Positions 17,166 to 25,129 of a DNA stretch of 64,000 nucleotides are shown here, one piece after another. The stretch is from Candidatus Lindowbacteria bacterium RIFCSPLOWO2_12_FULL_62_27. GTDB lineage: Bacteria; Lindowbacteria; 2-12-FULL-62-27. The position numbers and the translations under genes are program-made. The stretch spans positions 193,606 through 257,605 of the forward strand of contig MFPR01000028.1 in assembly GCA_001784175.1 (NCBI GenBank), in the 5' to 3' direction. The number at the start of each line of letters is the position of its first letter. Position 1 is the first letter of the stretch. The notes beneath the pieces are model-generated. The model searched no databases and was not told where the DNA came from. It saw only the letters and a list, made by a program, of their open reading frames with translations.

Positions 17166-17246
17166 GGGATCTTACACTCATGCGTCACGTGATCCCATGC
17201 AGCGGGCTTTAACCCTCTGAGGCAGGCGGCGGTCCGACCCCGCCGC
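17166..17246. terminator. Hairpins between convergent genes
   Basis: Two stems lie between the convergent ends of the 15482 gene and pepA: GGGATC ... GATCCC (17166-17196) and GCGGCGG-TCCGACC-CCGCCGC (17226-17246). The second is strong enough to stop transcription in both directions, but no U-run follows, so a terminator role is tentative. Confidence 0.4.
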
Positions 17247-17318
17247 GCAACACGCCGCCGAGGCCGCGGGTTTGATCCCCGCCGTCAAACGGACAGAGGG
17301 AGGCTCATGCCCGTCCGA

Positions 17319-18782
17319 CTACATCTTGGGGAGATCGCCTCTGGCTCGGAGGAATTCGTAGAAGAGCCGGACGCCGATGCCCGTGGCGCCGGGGGGCCGG
17401 CCATCGCGGCCCCGGGTGTCCCATGCTGTGGCGGCGATATCGAGGTGGGCCCATGGGACGTGTTCGTCGGCCAGGAATTTTTTGAGAAACATTCCGCCGA
17501 TGATGGTCCCGGCCAGCCGTCCCTCGGGGATGTTCTGGACATCGGCCACGGAGCTTTTGATGAGCCGGTCGTATCCGTCGTGGAGGGGCAGTCTCCAGAG
17601 TCGTTCGCCGCAGGTTTCGCCGGCCTCCTGGAGGGACTGCGCGAGCGCGTCATTGTTGGAGAGGATGGCGGCGTAGACATCCCCGAGCGCGATGGAACAC
17701 GCGCCCGTGAGGGTGGCCATGTCGATGACGGCTTCGGGCCGGAAGCGGCCGGCGTAGAAAAGCGCGTCGGCGAGGATGAGGCGGCCCTCGGCGTCGGTGT
17801 TTTTGACCTCGATGGTCTTGCCGGAGAGGCTTCGGACGACGTCTCCCGGCCGGGTGGCGGCGCCTCCGGGCAGATTTTCCGTGAGGGGCGCAAGGCCCAC
17901 GAGCGGGACGCGCGGTTGGAGCGTGCGTGCGGCGGAAAAGATTCCGATGACCGCCGCCGCTCCGGACTTGTCGTGTTTCATCTCCTCCATCTTGTCGGAG
18001 GGCTTGATGGAGATGCCGCCGGAATCGAAGGTGACGCCTTTGCCGACGAGGACGATCGGACGGCCCGCGGTCGGAGATTTTGGATTTTGGGTTTTGGATT
18101 TTGGATTGTATTGAAAAACCAGAAAGGCCGGGGGCTCGTGGCTGCCGCGGGCGACGGCCAGGAAGGCGCCCATGCCGAGCCGTTCGCAGGCGCGGCGGTC
18201 GAGGACTTGGACGCGGACGGCGCCGCCGGAAAGTTTGCGGGCGCGCCGGGCGAGTTCGGCCGGGGAACCCATGTTGCCCGGGAGATTGGAAAGGTCGCGC
18301 GCGAGATCGACGCCGTCGGCGACGGCTTCGATGTAATGGAGGAGGGACCCGATCCGTCCGCGTTCGGCGGCGGACCGGCACACGATGGCAAGGGATTCCA
18401 GTGGTTTGTCTTTGGGCGCTTCGGAACGAAGAGAAAACCGGTATTGCGACAATCGGACGCTTTCGGCGAAGATTCCCGCGGCTTCTTCCGCATCCGGCAG
18501 GGGCCATGCGTCCGTTTCAAAGGTCACGTGCCGGACGCCGCGGCCGGCGAGTTCCTGCGCGGCTTCCGCAGAGGCTTTTCTCAGGCCATCGCGCTCGAAT
18601 TTGTCTTTCGGGCCAAGTCCGACCGCGAGCCGGTGCGCGTCATCGCCGGGCAGGAAGAGCCGCTCGCCGGATTTTCCGTGAAAATCGGCGGCCGGCGTCG
18701 GTTTCTGACCTTCAAAGAAAAATCGGATGCTGCATCCTTTGCGAGGCGGCCTTCGCCCGCCAACTTCCGCGAACAATCTCAC
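17319..18782 (-). CDS. pepA: Leucyl aminopeptidase (M17, PepA family)
   Basis: A two-metal cytosolic exopeptidase of 487 residues (E. coli PepA has 503). The M17 catalytic half is intact: VGKGVTFDSGG, KPSDKMEEMKHDKSGAAAV and the signature NTDAEGRL. The start is GTG 18782, which overlaps the stop of the upstream gene in GTGA (18782-18779). Translation is therefore likely coupled to that secreted DUF11 protein, an unexpected partner. Between the N-terminal and catalytic domains a short low-complexity insert (NPKSKTQNPKSP) is encoded by a TTTTGGATTTTGG-type simple repeat (about 18080-18112). It lies in the interdomain linker, so activity is probably unaffected. Confidence 0.9.
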   Translation of the reverse strand: MRLFAEVGGRRPPRKGCSIRFFFEGQKPTPAADFHGKSGERLFLPGDDAHRLAVGLGPKDKFERDGLRKASAEAAQELAGRGVRHVTFETDAWPLPDAEEAAGIFAESVRLSQYRFSLRSEAPKDKPLESLAIVCRSAAERGRIGSLLHYIEAVADGVDLARDLSNLPGNMGSPAELARRARKLSGGAVRVQVLDRRACERLGMGAFLAVARGSHEPPAFLVFQYNPKSKTQNPKSPTAGRPIVLVGKGVTFDSGGISIKPSDKMEEMKHDKSGAAAVIGIFSAARTLQPRVPLVGLAPLTENLPGGAATRPGDVVRSLSGKTIEVKNTDAEGRLILADALFYAGRFRPEAVIDMATLTGACSIALGDVYAAILSNNDALAQSLQEAGETCGERLWRLPLHDGYDRLIKSSVADVQNIPEGRLAGTIIGGMFLKKFLADEHVPWAHLDIAATAWDTRGRDGRPPGATGIGVRLFYEFLRARGDLPKM

Positions 18783-19984
18783 TTGATGACGACTCTGAAC
18801 CGGATCCGCATGGTGTCGCCCGGGAGGAAGGGCTGGATGGGGGTATCGATCTGGACAAACAGCGAATCGCTCGTGGCGGTGGCCATGACGAATTTGACGT
18901 GATCGCCGTCGTTGGTGTCGGTCTGGGTAATGAACCTGTGCCGTGTGTCGATGTCGATGTTCGAGACCACTTTGGTTCCCTTGTACTCCGTGTTGGTGGG
19001 CACAAAGTCCACGATGCGGACATTGTGGGCCGGGGTGTAGCCTTCCGTGTTGGAGACGGTGATGGTGTAGACGAGGGTCGCGCCCGGAATGGTTTCGCCG
19101 GGGCGTTCGCCCTTGGTGGAGACGCTGTCGGCGAGTTTTCGGACAAAGAGGAATTCGGCGCCGATGGAGTCGCCGTAGCCGGTCAGAAGTTCCTGCTGGT
19201 TGTCCCAAGTGTCGATGGCCGTGATGTACCAGACCCAGTAGGTGTCGATCCGGGGAGACCGTTCGCCGGGCCCTTTGCCGACGTGGGTGTCGATGAAGCG
19301 GAACTGTCCGAGTCCTGCGTTGTAGTAGTAGTTGTCCGGTTTTGAATCATCCCCTGTGACGGCCCTGGTGACATTAATGAAGAGCTCGGTGTCGTTGGGC
19401 GGATATCCGGAATCGCGCCAGACGACGTAGTATTTGGCGTAGGTGTCCTGGTACCAGGTGAATCGCACCGTGTCGGTCTGGTCGGCCTGCGCGGCGATTG
19501 TTTCCGGCGGTTCGGCGAGGACCGTGCGAATGCCCATGGGCGTGACGATGGTTTCGCCGAGGGTGGCGCCGGTATCGGCGCTGAAGACGCGGATGCGGAG
19601 GCGCGTATTAGGGATGAGGGTGTCGGGCACGTCGGCCCGGACGTTCCAGCGGGCGCTGTAGGTGGACCCGGGCGTGAGGCAGGTGTAGCGGGGCGTGGAG
19701 TCGCCGTTTCCATCGAGCGGCCCGCGGTTTTGCGCGCCGCCCTCGTTGGTGTAGAAGGTCATTGAGTCGTAGGTGTCGTCGACATAGGTATCGTATTCGA
19801 AAATCACCGTGCAGGAGTTGACGCCCACGTAGGACAGTTTGAACCTGTAGGCGGCGCGCCGCCCGCCGACGGTGTCGTTGGTGACGAAGTCGAAGAGTTC
19901 GACCGTATCGTCCGCGCGCGCGCAAGCGGGAACCAAGAGCATCCCGATCCCAAACAAAATTCCGAACCAGCGAAAATTTGCCAT
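18779..19984 (-). CDS. Secreted DUF11-type protein with FnIII-like module
   Basis: A 401-residue exported protein starting at ATG 19984, with a signal peptide ending near VPACARA-DDTVE. A FnIII-like segment occupies about residues 150-260 (VRFTWYQDTYAKYYVVWRDS, WVWYITAIDTWDNQQ). The DUF11 domain is at the C-terminus (IPGATLVYTITVSNTEGY, then VRIVDFVPTNTEY) and closes with MRIRFRVVIK. It is a paralog of the C-terminal half of the gene at 20028, 43 bases upstream on the same strand. Its stop overlaps the pepA start. Asp-Thr pairs are abundant as in the plus-strand family. Function unknown; surface location inferred. Confidence 0.8.
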   Translation of the reverse strand: MANFRWFGILFGIGMLLVPACARADDTVELFDFVTNDTVGGRRAAYRFKLSYVGVNSCTVIFEYDTYVDDTYDSMTFYTNEGGAQNRGPLDGNGDSTPRYTCLTPGSTYSARWNVRADVPDTLIPNTRLRIRVFSADTGATLGETIVTPMGIRTVLAEPPETIAAQADQTDTVRFTWYQDTYAKYYVVWRDSGYPPNDTELFINVTRAVTGDDSKPDNYYYNAGLGQFRFIDTHVGKGPGERSPRIDTYWVWYITAIDTWDNQQELLTGYGDSIGAEFLFVRKLADSVSTKGERPGETIPGATLVYTITVSNTEGYTPAHNVRIVDFVPTNTEYKGTKVVSNIDIDTRHRFITQTDTNDGDHVKFVMATATSDSLFVQIDTPIQPFLPGDTMRIRFRVVIK

Positions 19985-20027
19985 CCGGTGCTATTCTATC
20001 CTGAATCTTTTGCGCGTCAAAGTTTTT

Positions 20028-22151
20028 TTATCGCACGACGACCCGGAAGCGGATCCGGGCCGTATCGCCCGCATTGAAGGGCTGGAGGGGCGTGTCGATC
20101 TGGAGGATGAACGAATCCTGGTCCATCTTGTACGTCACATGATCGCCGTCGGCCGTGTCGGTCTGGGTGATGTAACCGTGGCGTGTGTCGAGGTCGGTGT
20201 TGGTCGTGACCTTGGTCCCGCGGTAATCGGCCAAGGCGGGGATGAAATCGATGACGCTGACGTTATACGCCGGCGAATATCCTTCGGTGTTGGAGAGATC
20301 GATCCGGTAGATGATGGTGGCGCCGGGGATGGTCTCGCCCGGAAACGCTCCGCGCGTGGAGATGCTGTCGGTGAATTTTCGCGCATACAAATACTCGGCG
20401 GAAAGGGAATCGGTGAATTCCGTCAGGAATTCCTGCTGGTTGTCATAGGTGTCGACGGCCGTAATGTACCAGACGAAGTAGCTGTCGAACCTCGGCGACC
20501 GTTCGCCCGGGGGCTGGCCGACGGCGGTATCGATCAGGCGAAAGCGGCCGAGGGATGCGTTGTAGTAGAAATTGTCCGGCCGGGAGTCCAGTCCTGTCAG
20601 GGCGAGGGTCACGTTGACAAACCGTTCGGTGTCGTTGGGCGGATATCCGGTATCGCGCCAGACGGTGTAATATTTGGCGTCGGTGTCGTGATACCAGGAG
20701 ATCATGACGGTGTCGGTCGGATCGGTTTTGGCGTCCGGCGTGTCCGGCCGGTTGGCGAAGATGGTCTGGATGCCGACGGAGTCGAGGGTGGTGTCGCTCA
20801 GAAACTCTCCGGTGGCGGCGTTGAAACACCGGATACGTATCTGCGTCCGCGGGATGCGGGTATCCGGCATATCGAAGCGGACGTTCCAGCGGATCCGGTG
20901 AAGTTCGCCGAAGGTATCGGACGCGAGCAGGGGCGTGGAGTCGCCGCCGGCGTCGAGGCCCGGCCCGCGCGCCTGCGCGCCGCCGGAGTCGGTAAAGAAC
21001 GTCATCGAATCGAACGGCGGGTCGCTGCCGACCGTCGTATCGTACTCGATGATCGCCGTACAGATCGTGGCGCCGGGATAATTGAGGCGGACATCGAAAA
21101 CAGCGCGCCGGCCGCCGACGGTGTCGTTGCTGTTCGGCGAGACAATCATGAGGCGCGTGTCTTTGTAGAGGAAGATGCTGGCGTATCCGGTGCAATAGGC
21201 GTCGGCCACCGTGAGGGTGATCGTGTCGAAGGCGTCGACGATGCTGATGATGTAGTTGTTGAGGACGCCGTTGGTGAAGGTGCTGTCCCCGCCGAGGCCG
21301 ATGAGTGTGCCGGTGGAGGAGGTGATATCGGCCCATGCCTTGCTGCCCGTATAGTGCGGAACGATCGAGTCGTAAAAAGGCGTGCCTTCCCAATTGTTCA
21401 GTCCATTCAATTTCCCGAATTTGATGTGCGCGGTGCAGGACATGGAGAACCGCGTGCCCACGTTGATGAGCGGGGTCGCCGTGCACTGAAACGCCATGCG
21501 GTCGGTGAAGCCCCGCTTGCGGTTCAGGAAGCTCTGCGGGTCGGTGGTGCGCGTGTCGTGATAGAGGTCGGAGTCGCCGAGCCGGTTGATCATGCCGCCG
21601 CCGCCGAACACGGGGCTGTCGGACGCACCCGCTTGGCGATAGTTCAGGAGGACGACGGGCCGGCGGAAGATGAAGACGGCGCCGCCGCCCCACGCGAGCG
21701 GCGACGTCTCTTTTTTGTCGCCGTGATAATTGGTGGCATCCGAGAGCGCCCACCAGTCGAGGATGGGTCCGCCGGACCAATAGAGGGAGACCGAATCGAT
21801 GGTATTGGCGATGGCGTCCGTTGCGGCCATATCGAGCAATTCGTTCTCGGCGGTGCTGCCGTCGCCGACGAACAGGAATCCAAAAGGGCTGATGGTGTCG
21901 TTTCCGGCGAACGTGATGATGTTTCCTTCAGCACCGCCTTCGAGAATCAGATTATTGAGTGTGATCGAGTCGGGCGTGGGATTGTAGAGGATGAAGGCGT
22001 CGTCATTGGCGGTGCCGTTGACGCCGTTGATGGCGGCGAAGATGACGATCGAGTCGGCGATCATTTTGGCGTCGGCGGCCGGCGCAAGCGCGGTCAGGAG
22101 CAGGACGAGCGAAAGGGCGCGGGTCGCGCACCTCAACGCTGGCCCCCTCAC
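20028..22151 (-). CDS. Secreted lamin-tail-like/DUF11 protein
   Basis: A 707-residue exported protein when started at GTG 22151, which has a GGGGAGAGG ribosome binding sequence supplied by an overlapping palindromic repeat. An in-frame ATG at 22220 lacks one, and would read the repeat as protein ahead of the signal peptide. The signal peptide ends near LAPAADA-K. The N-terminal region resembles a lamin-tail domain (IADSIVIFAAINGVNGTAND, DAFILYNPTPDSITLNNLIL). The C-terminal half is homologous to the whole of the 18779 protein: an FnIII-like module, then DUF11 (IPGATIIYRIDLSNTEGY) and the terminal RIRFRVVVR. It heads a three-gene minus-strand operon, 43 bases before the next gene. No catalytic motif is visible. 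Confidence 0.75.
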   Translation of the reverse strand: MRGPALRCATRALSLVLLLTALAPAADAKMIADSIVIFAAINGVNGTANDDAFILYNPTPDSITLNNLILEGGAEGNIITFAGNDTISPFGFLFVGDGSTAENELLDMAATDAIANTIDSVSLYWSGGPILDWWALSDATNYHGDKKETSPLAWGGGAVFIFRRPVVLLNYRQAGASDSPVFGGGGMINRLGDSDLYHDTRTTDPQSFLNRKRGFTDRMAFQCTATPLINVGTRFSMSCTAHIKFGKLNGLNNWEGTPFYDSIVPHYTGSKAWADITSSTGTLIGLGGDSTFTNGVLNNYIISIVDAFDTITLTVADAYCTGYASIFLYKDTRLMIVSPNSNDTVGGRRAVFDVRLNYPGATICTAIIEYDTTVGSDPPFDSMTFFTDSGGAQARGPGLDAGGDSTPLLASDTFGELHRIRWNVRFDMPDTRIPRTQIRIRCFNAATGEFLSDTTLDSVGIQTIFANRPDTPDAKTDPTDTVMISWYHDTDAKYYTVWRDTGYPPNDTERFVNVTLALTGLDSRPDNFYYNASLGRFRLIDTAVGQPPGERSPRFDSYFVWYITAVDTYDNQQEFLTEFTDSLSAEYLYARKFTDSISTRGAFPGETIPGATIIYRIDLSNTEGYSPAYNVSVIDFIPALADYRGTKVTTNTDLDTRHGYITQTDTADGDHVTYKMDQDSFILQIDTPLQPFNAGDTARIRFRVVVR

Positions 22152-22187
22152 CCCAGCCCTCTCCCCCTGCGGGGGAGAGGGGGCTGA
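22141..22187. repeat. Palindromic repeat overlapping a gene start
   Basis: CCCCCTCACCCCAGCCCTCT then CCCCCTGCGGGGGAGAGGGG is a well-preserved copy of the dispersed palindrome. Read on the minus strand it provides the purine-rich ribosome binding site and the GTG for the 20028-22151 gene. Confidence 0.8.
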
Positions 22188-22264
22188 ATAGTTACAAGCC
22201 AGCCTGAAGAGGCCGATCATTGTCTATAGTGTACCAAAAGGCCCGCGGCTCCTCAATGGCGTAT

Positions 22265-22293
22265 TTGCAACCGGTGCGAAAAGCATATATATA
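22265..22293 (+). promoter_or_regulatory. Candidate promoter of the his genes
   Basis: TTGCAA (22265-22270) and TATATA (22288-22293) are 17 bases apart, four of six matches each. They are followed at once by a GGAGAGGAGGGGGG ribosome binding region before hisA. The alternating TA tract makes the -10 register uncertain. Confidence 0.35.
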
Positions 22294-22315
22294 TATGGAG
22301 AGGAGGGGGGCGCTC

Positions 22316-23044
22316 ATGGACGTCATACCAGCCATAGATTTGTCGGAAGGCGCTGTGGTGAGGCTGCTTCGGGGGGAGTTTGGAAAAAAGACCGTGTATT
22401 CGGACGATCCTGTGGGGACGGCGCGGAAATTTGTCGCGGCCGGGGCCAAACGTCTGCACGTTGTGGACTTGGACGGGGCGAAATCGGGGGCGCCCGTGCA
22501 TTATGACCTGATCCGGCGGATTGCCGAGTCGGCCGGGGTTCCGGTTCAGGTGGGCGGAGGGATGCGGACGGCGCAGACGGCAAAAAGAATGGCGGACATT
22601 TCGAATGTCGAGCGGATCATTCTTGGAACCGCCGCGGTTGAGAAGCCGAGGGTCCTGAAACAGATTCTGGGGGTATTGGGAGATCAGCGCGTGGTGTTGT
22701 CGGTGGACGTGAAGGGCGGTGTCGTTGCAACGCGGGGATGGCTGGCGGAGACGGAGGGGGATCCGATCGCGTTTGGGCGGAGCGCGTACGAAGCGGGATT
22801 GCGGATCGCGATCTATACGGACGTGAAGCAGGACGGGACATTGCGGGGTCCGAATTTGGAGGCCACGACCCGATTTGCGCGGGAGACGGGCCTCAAGGTG
22901 ATCGTGGCGGGCGGAGTCTCAAGTTTGGCAGACATCGAGATGATCAAGGGAGAGTGTGATGCAGGTCTCATCGGCATCATCGTCGGCCGGGCGATCTATG
23001 AGGGTGCGCTGGATCTGGCGGAAGCCGTGCGCGCGGTTGCCTGA
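22316..23044 (+). CDS. hisA: HisA, phosphoribosylformimino-AICAR-P isomerase
   Basis: Catalyses the Amadori rearrangement of ProFAR to PRFAR, the fourth step of histidine synthesis, in the cytosol. The 242 residues form a TIM barrel of normal length. Asp8 (IPAIDLSEG) and the second catalytic Asp in LSVDVKGG near residue 130 are present, as are the phosphate-binding VQVGGGMR and [11 protein letters not shown] motifs. ATG 22316 follows a strong GGAGAGGAGG. The stop is one base before hisF. The order hisA-hisF-hisIE is the usual late his segment; other his genes are outside the window. Confidence 0.96.
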   Translation: MDVIPAIDLSEGAVVRLLRGEFGKKTVYSDDPVGTARKFVAAGAKRLHVVDLDGAKSGAPVHYDLIRRIAESAGVPVQVGGGMRTAQTAKRMADISNVERIILGTAAVEKPRVLKQILGVLGDQRVVLSVDVKGGVVATRGWLAETEGDPIAFGRSAYEAGLRIAIYTDVKQDGTLRGPNLEATTRFARETGLKVIVAGGVSSLADIEMIKGECDAGLIGIIVGRAIYEGALDLAEAVRAVA

Positions 23045-23045
23045 G

Positions 23046-23804
23046 ATGCTGGCCAAGCGTGTGATTCCGTGTCTGGATGTGGATGGCGGGCGCGTGGTGA
23101 AAGGCGTGCGGTTCGTGAACATCCGCGACGCCGGCGATGTTGCGGACTGTGCGGCGGCCTATGACGCGGCCGGCGCGGACGAGGTCGTATTTCTGGACAT
23201 CACCGCGTCTGCGCATGCGCGGGCGATCCGGAAGGACTGGGTGGGCCGGGCCGCGGAGTCGTTGTCGGTGCCGTTTACGGTGGGCGGAGGACTGCGAAGT
23301 CTGGAGGAGATGCGGGAGGTTCTGGGCGTGGGCGCGGACAAGATCTCGATCAACACGGCGGCGGTGGAGAACCCCGCGCTGATCCGCGCGGCGGCGGAGG
23401 CGTTTGGATCGCAGTGTGTGGTGGTGGCGATCGATGCGAAAAGGGCTTCAAAGCGGTGTGAGGTTTATGTCCATGGAGGGCGGACAGCGACGGGGCGGGA
23501 TGCGGTGGAATGGGCGGCGGAGGTGGCGGCGCTGGGGGCGGGGGAAATACTTTTGACGAGCATGGACCGGGACGGCACCAAAGAGGGATACGATCTGGAG
23601 CTTTTGCGGGCGGTGGTTGCGCGCGTGACGATTCCGGTGATCGCGTCCGGCGGGGTGGGGACGCTGGCGCATTTGAAGGACGGGTTGGAGGCCGGCGCAT
23701 CCGCGGTTTTGGCGGCGTCGATTTTTCATTACGGGGAGCACACGATCCCGGAGGCGAAGGCGTATTTGAAAAAATGCGGGATTCATGTGAGGATCACGCA
23801 ATGA
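23046..23804 (+). CDS. hisF: HisF, imidazole glycerol phosphate synthase cyclase subunit
   Basis: With HisH this makes imidazole glycerol phosphate and AICAR from PRFAR and ammonia. The 252-residue TIM barrel has Asp11 ([14 protein letters not shown]) and the second catalytic Asp in VVAIDAKR near residue 130. Phosphate-binding GGGLRS and ASGGVGTL motifs are present. The start is ATG 23046; the end overlaps hisIE by ATGA (23801-23804). HisH, its required glutaminase partner, is not in the window. Confidence 0.96.
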   Translation: MLAKRVIPCLDVDGGRVVKGVRFVNIRDAGDVADCAAAYDAAGADEVVFLDITASAHARAIRKDWVGRAAESLSVPFTVGGGLRSLEEMREVLGVGADKISINTAAVENPALIRAAAEAFGSQCVVVAIDAKRASKRCEVYVHGGRTATGRDAVEWAAEVAALGAGEILLTSMDRDGTKEGYDLELLRAVVARVTIPVIASGGVGTLAHLKDGLEAGASAVLAASIFHYGEHTIPEAKAYLKKCGIHVRITQ

Positions 23805-24457
23805 AAACTTTAGATTTTAGGAAAGGCGGGGGGCTGATTCCGGCGATCGCGCAGGATGCGCGTACCGGCGATGTGCTCATGCTGGCCTACATGAACCGGG
23901 AGAGCCTGAAACGGACGCTGGCGACGGGTTACGCTCACTATTATTCGCGGTCGCGTCAGGAGCAGTGGAAAAAAGGTGAAACCTCCGGGCACGTGCAGCG
24001 CGTGAGGGAAATCCGGGTGGACTGCGACCGGGACACCCTATTGCTCAAAGTCGATCAGACCGGGCCGGCCTGTCACACCGGCCGCGCGAATTGTTTTTTC
24101 CGGCCTGTGGGAAAAACAAGAGCGGGTCAGGATCGGGGAGGATCGAACGGGCTGGGCGTGATCCTCAACCGATTATTTTTGACCATCGACGACCGTCTCC
24201 GCCGGCGGCCGCGCGGATCCTACACGGTGAAGCTGACGAGGCCGAACCGGAAGAAGAACAAGACCGGCCTGGACAAGGTCCTCGAGAAAATCGGCGAAGA
24301 GGCGACGGAAGTGATTCTGGCGGCGGTCCGCAAGCCCAAATCGTATGTCGTGTCCGAAGTTTCCGATCTCATGTTCCACCTCATGGTGATGCTCAGGTTA
24401 AGAGGCTTGACGCCCGATGAGATAGCGAGGGAGCTGGAACGCCGGGAACGCGAATAA
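23801..24457 (+). CDS. hisI: HisIE, bifunctional PRA-CH / PRA-PH
   Basis: Performs steps two and three of histidine synthesis: hydrolysis of phosphoribosyl-ATP and ring opening of phosphoribosyl-AMP. The 218 residues are a fusion. HisI is N-terminal ([48 protein letters not shown] with the metal-binding Cys/His). HisE is C-terminal ([33 protein letters not shown]). The start codon overlaps the hisF stop, so expression is coupled. The linker ([12 protein letters not shown]) is short and basic. Confidence 0.95.
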   Translation: MKTLDFRKGGGLIPAIAQDARTGDVLMLAYMNRESLKRTLATGYAHYYSRSRQEQWKKGETSGHVQRVREIRVDCDRDTLLLKVDQTGPACHTGRANCFFRPVGKTRAGQDRGGSNGLGVILNRLFLTIDDRLRRRPRGSYTVKLTRPNRKKNKTGLDKVLEKIGEEATEVILAAVRKPKSYVVSEVSDLMFHLMVMLRLRGLTPDEIARELERRERE

Positions 24458-24481
24458 CATCAAAAAGACGGAGGAGGATAT

Positions 24482-25066
24482 ATGGAAACTGAAATTCAAC
24501 TGATTGTCCGGTGGATTCACGTGATTGCGGGAGTGGCGTGGATCGGCCATCTGTATTTTTTCAATTTTGTGAATGTCCCGCTGCAGGGCGCGCTGGACGA
24601 CGCGGGCAAGAAGGCGGTGAACCCGCAGCTCATGCCGCGGGCGCTGTGGTGGTTTCGGTGGGGCGCAATGATCACGTTTCTGGCCGGATTGGCGCTCTTT
24701 TATCTCATGTACATGCAGGGCGGCCTGATGCGGGAGGCCGACGGCGCGCTGTCGCTTCGCGCGAAGTGGATCATGGGCGGGATGGCGCTGGGGATTATCA
24801 TGTGGTTCAACGTGTGGTTCATCATCTGGCCGGCCCAGAAGAAGCTCCTGGGCGGCACGGCCGGAGAGGCCGCGCCGGCGTTGCGCAAGCGGGCGATGCT
24901 GGCGTCGCGGACCAACACGTATCTGTCCGCGCCGATGCTGGTGGGGATGGTGGCGGGATCGCATGTGCCGACGAACTCGGCGGTGATGTGCGGCGTTGCG
25001 GCGGTGAGTCTCCTCGTCGTCTGGCTATGCATCAAGGCGTCGTATGGGGTGGGGAAGACGGTTTAG
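24482..25066 (+). CDS. PuuD/urate-oxidase-N-like integral membrane protein
   Basis: A 194-residue membrane protein with about five hydrophobic segments. ATG 24482 follows GGAGGAGG. The N-terminal pattern WIHVIAGVAWIGHLYFFNFVN and the later MWFNVWFIIWPAQKK are characteristic of the urate-oxidase-N (PuuD) membrane domain. That family includes the membrane part of urate hydroxylases, but the cytochrome-c domain found in full PuuD is absent here. A role in urate oxidation is therefore not supported, and 'membrane protein of the PuuD domain family' is as far as the sequence goes. It lies 24 bases after hisIE and before leuS, with no metabolic link evident. Confidence 0.7.
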   Translation: METEIQLIVRWIHVIAGVAWIGHLYFFNFVNVPLQGALDDAGKKAVNPQLMPRALWWFRWGAMITFLAGLALFYLMYMQGGLMREADGALSLRAKWIMGGMALGIIMWFNVWFIIWPAQKKLLGGTAGEAAPALRKRAMLASRTNTYLSAPMLVGMVAGSHVPTNSAVMCGVAAVSLLVVWLCIKASYGVGKTV

Positions 25067-25129
25067 TCTGGGAGAAGACAGAACACAGAATACAGAATAC
25101 AGAAGAAACAGAAGAAGGCGGGATCGGGG

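Noticed and set aside
15230-17188. 652-residue antisense frame across copy 2
   Set aside because: A mirror of the 3856-5862 artefact, present only because the two sense genes are near copies.
17249-17290. T-arm-like GGGTTTGATCCCCGCC near the pepA end
   Set aside because: No other cloverleaf elements; it is part of a GC-rich intergenic hairpin.
19872-22187. 771-residue plus-strand frame opposite the two minus-strand DUF11 genes
   Set aside because: Arg/Gly/Val-rich with no domain. The minus-strand genes have signal peptides, a GTGA overlap with pepA and paralogs.
25067-25129. ACAGAATACAGA repeats before leuS as a regulatory array
   Set aside because: They are short, imperfect and resemble low-complexity filler common in such genomes; no leader peptide or T-box features are visible.
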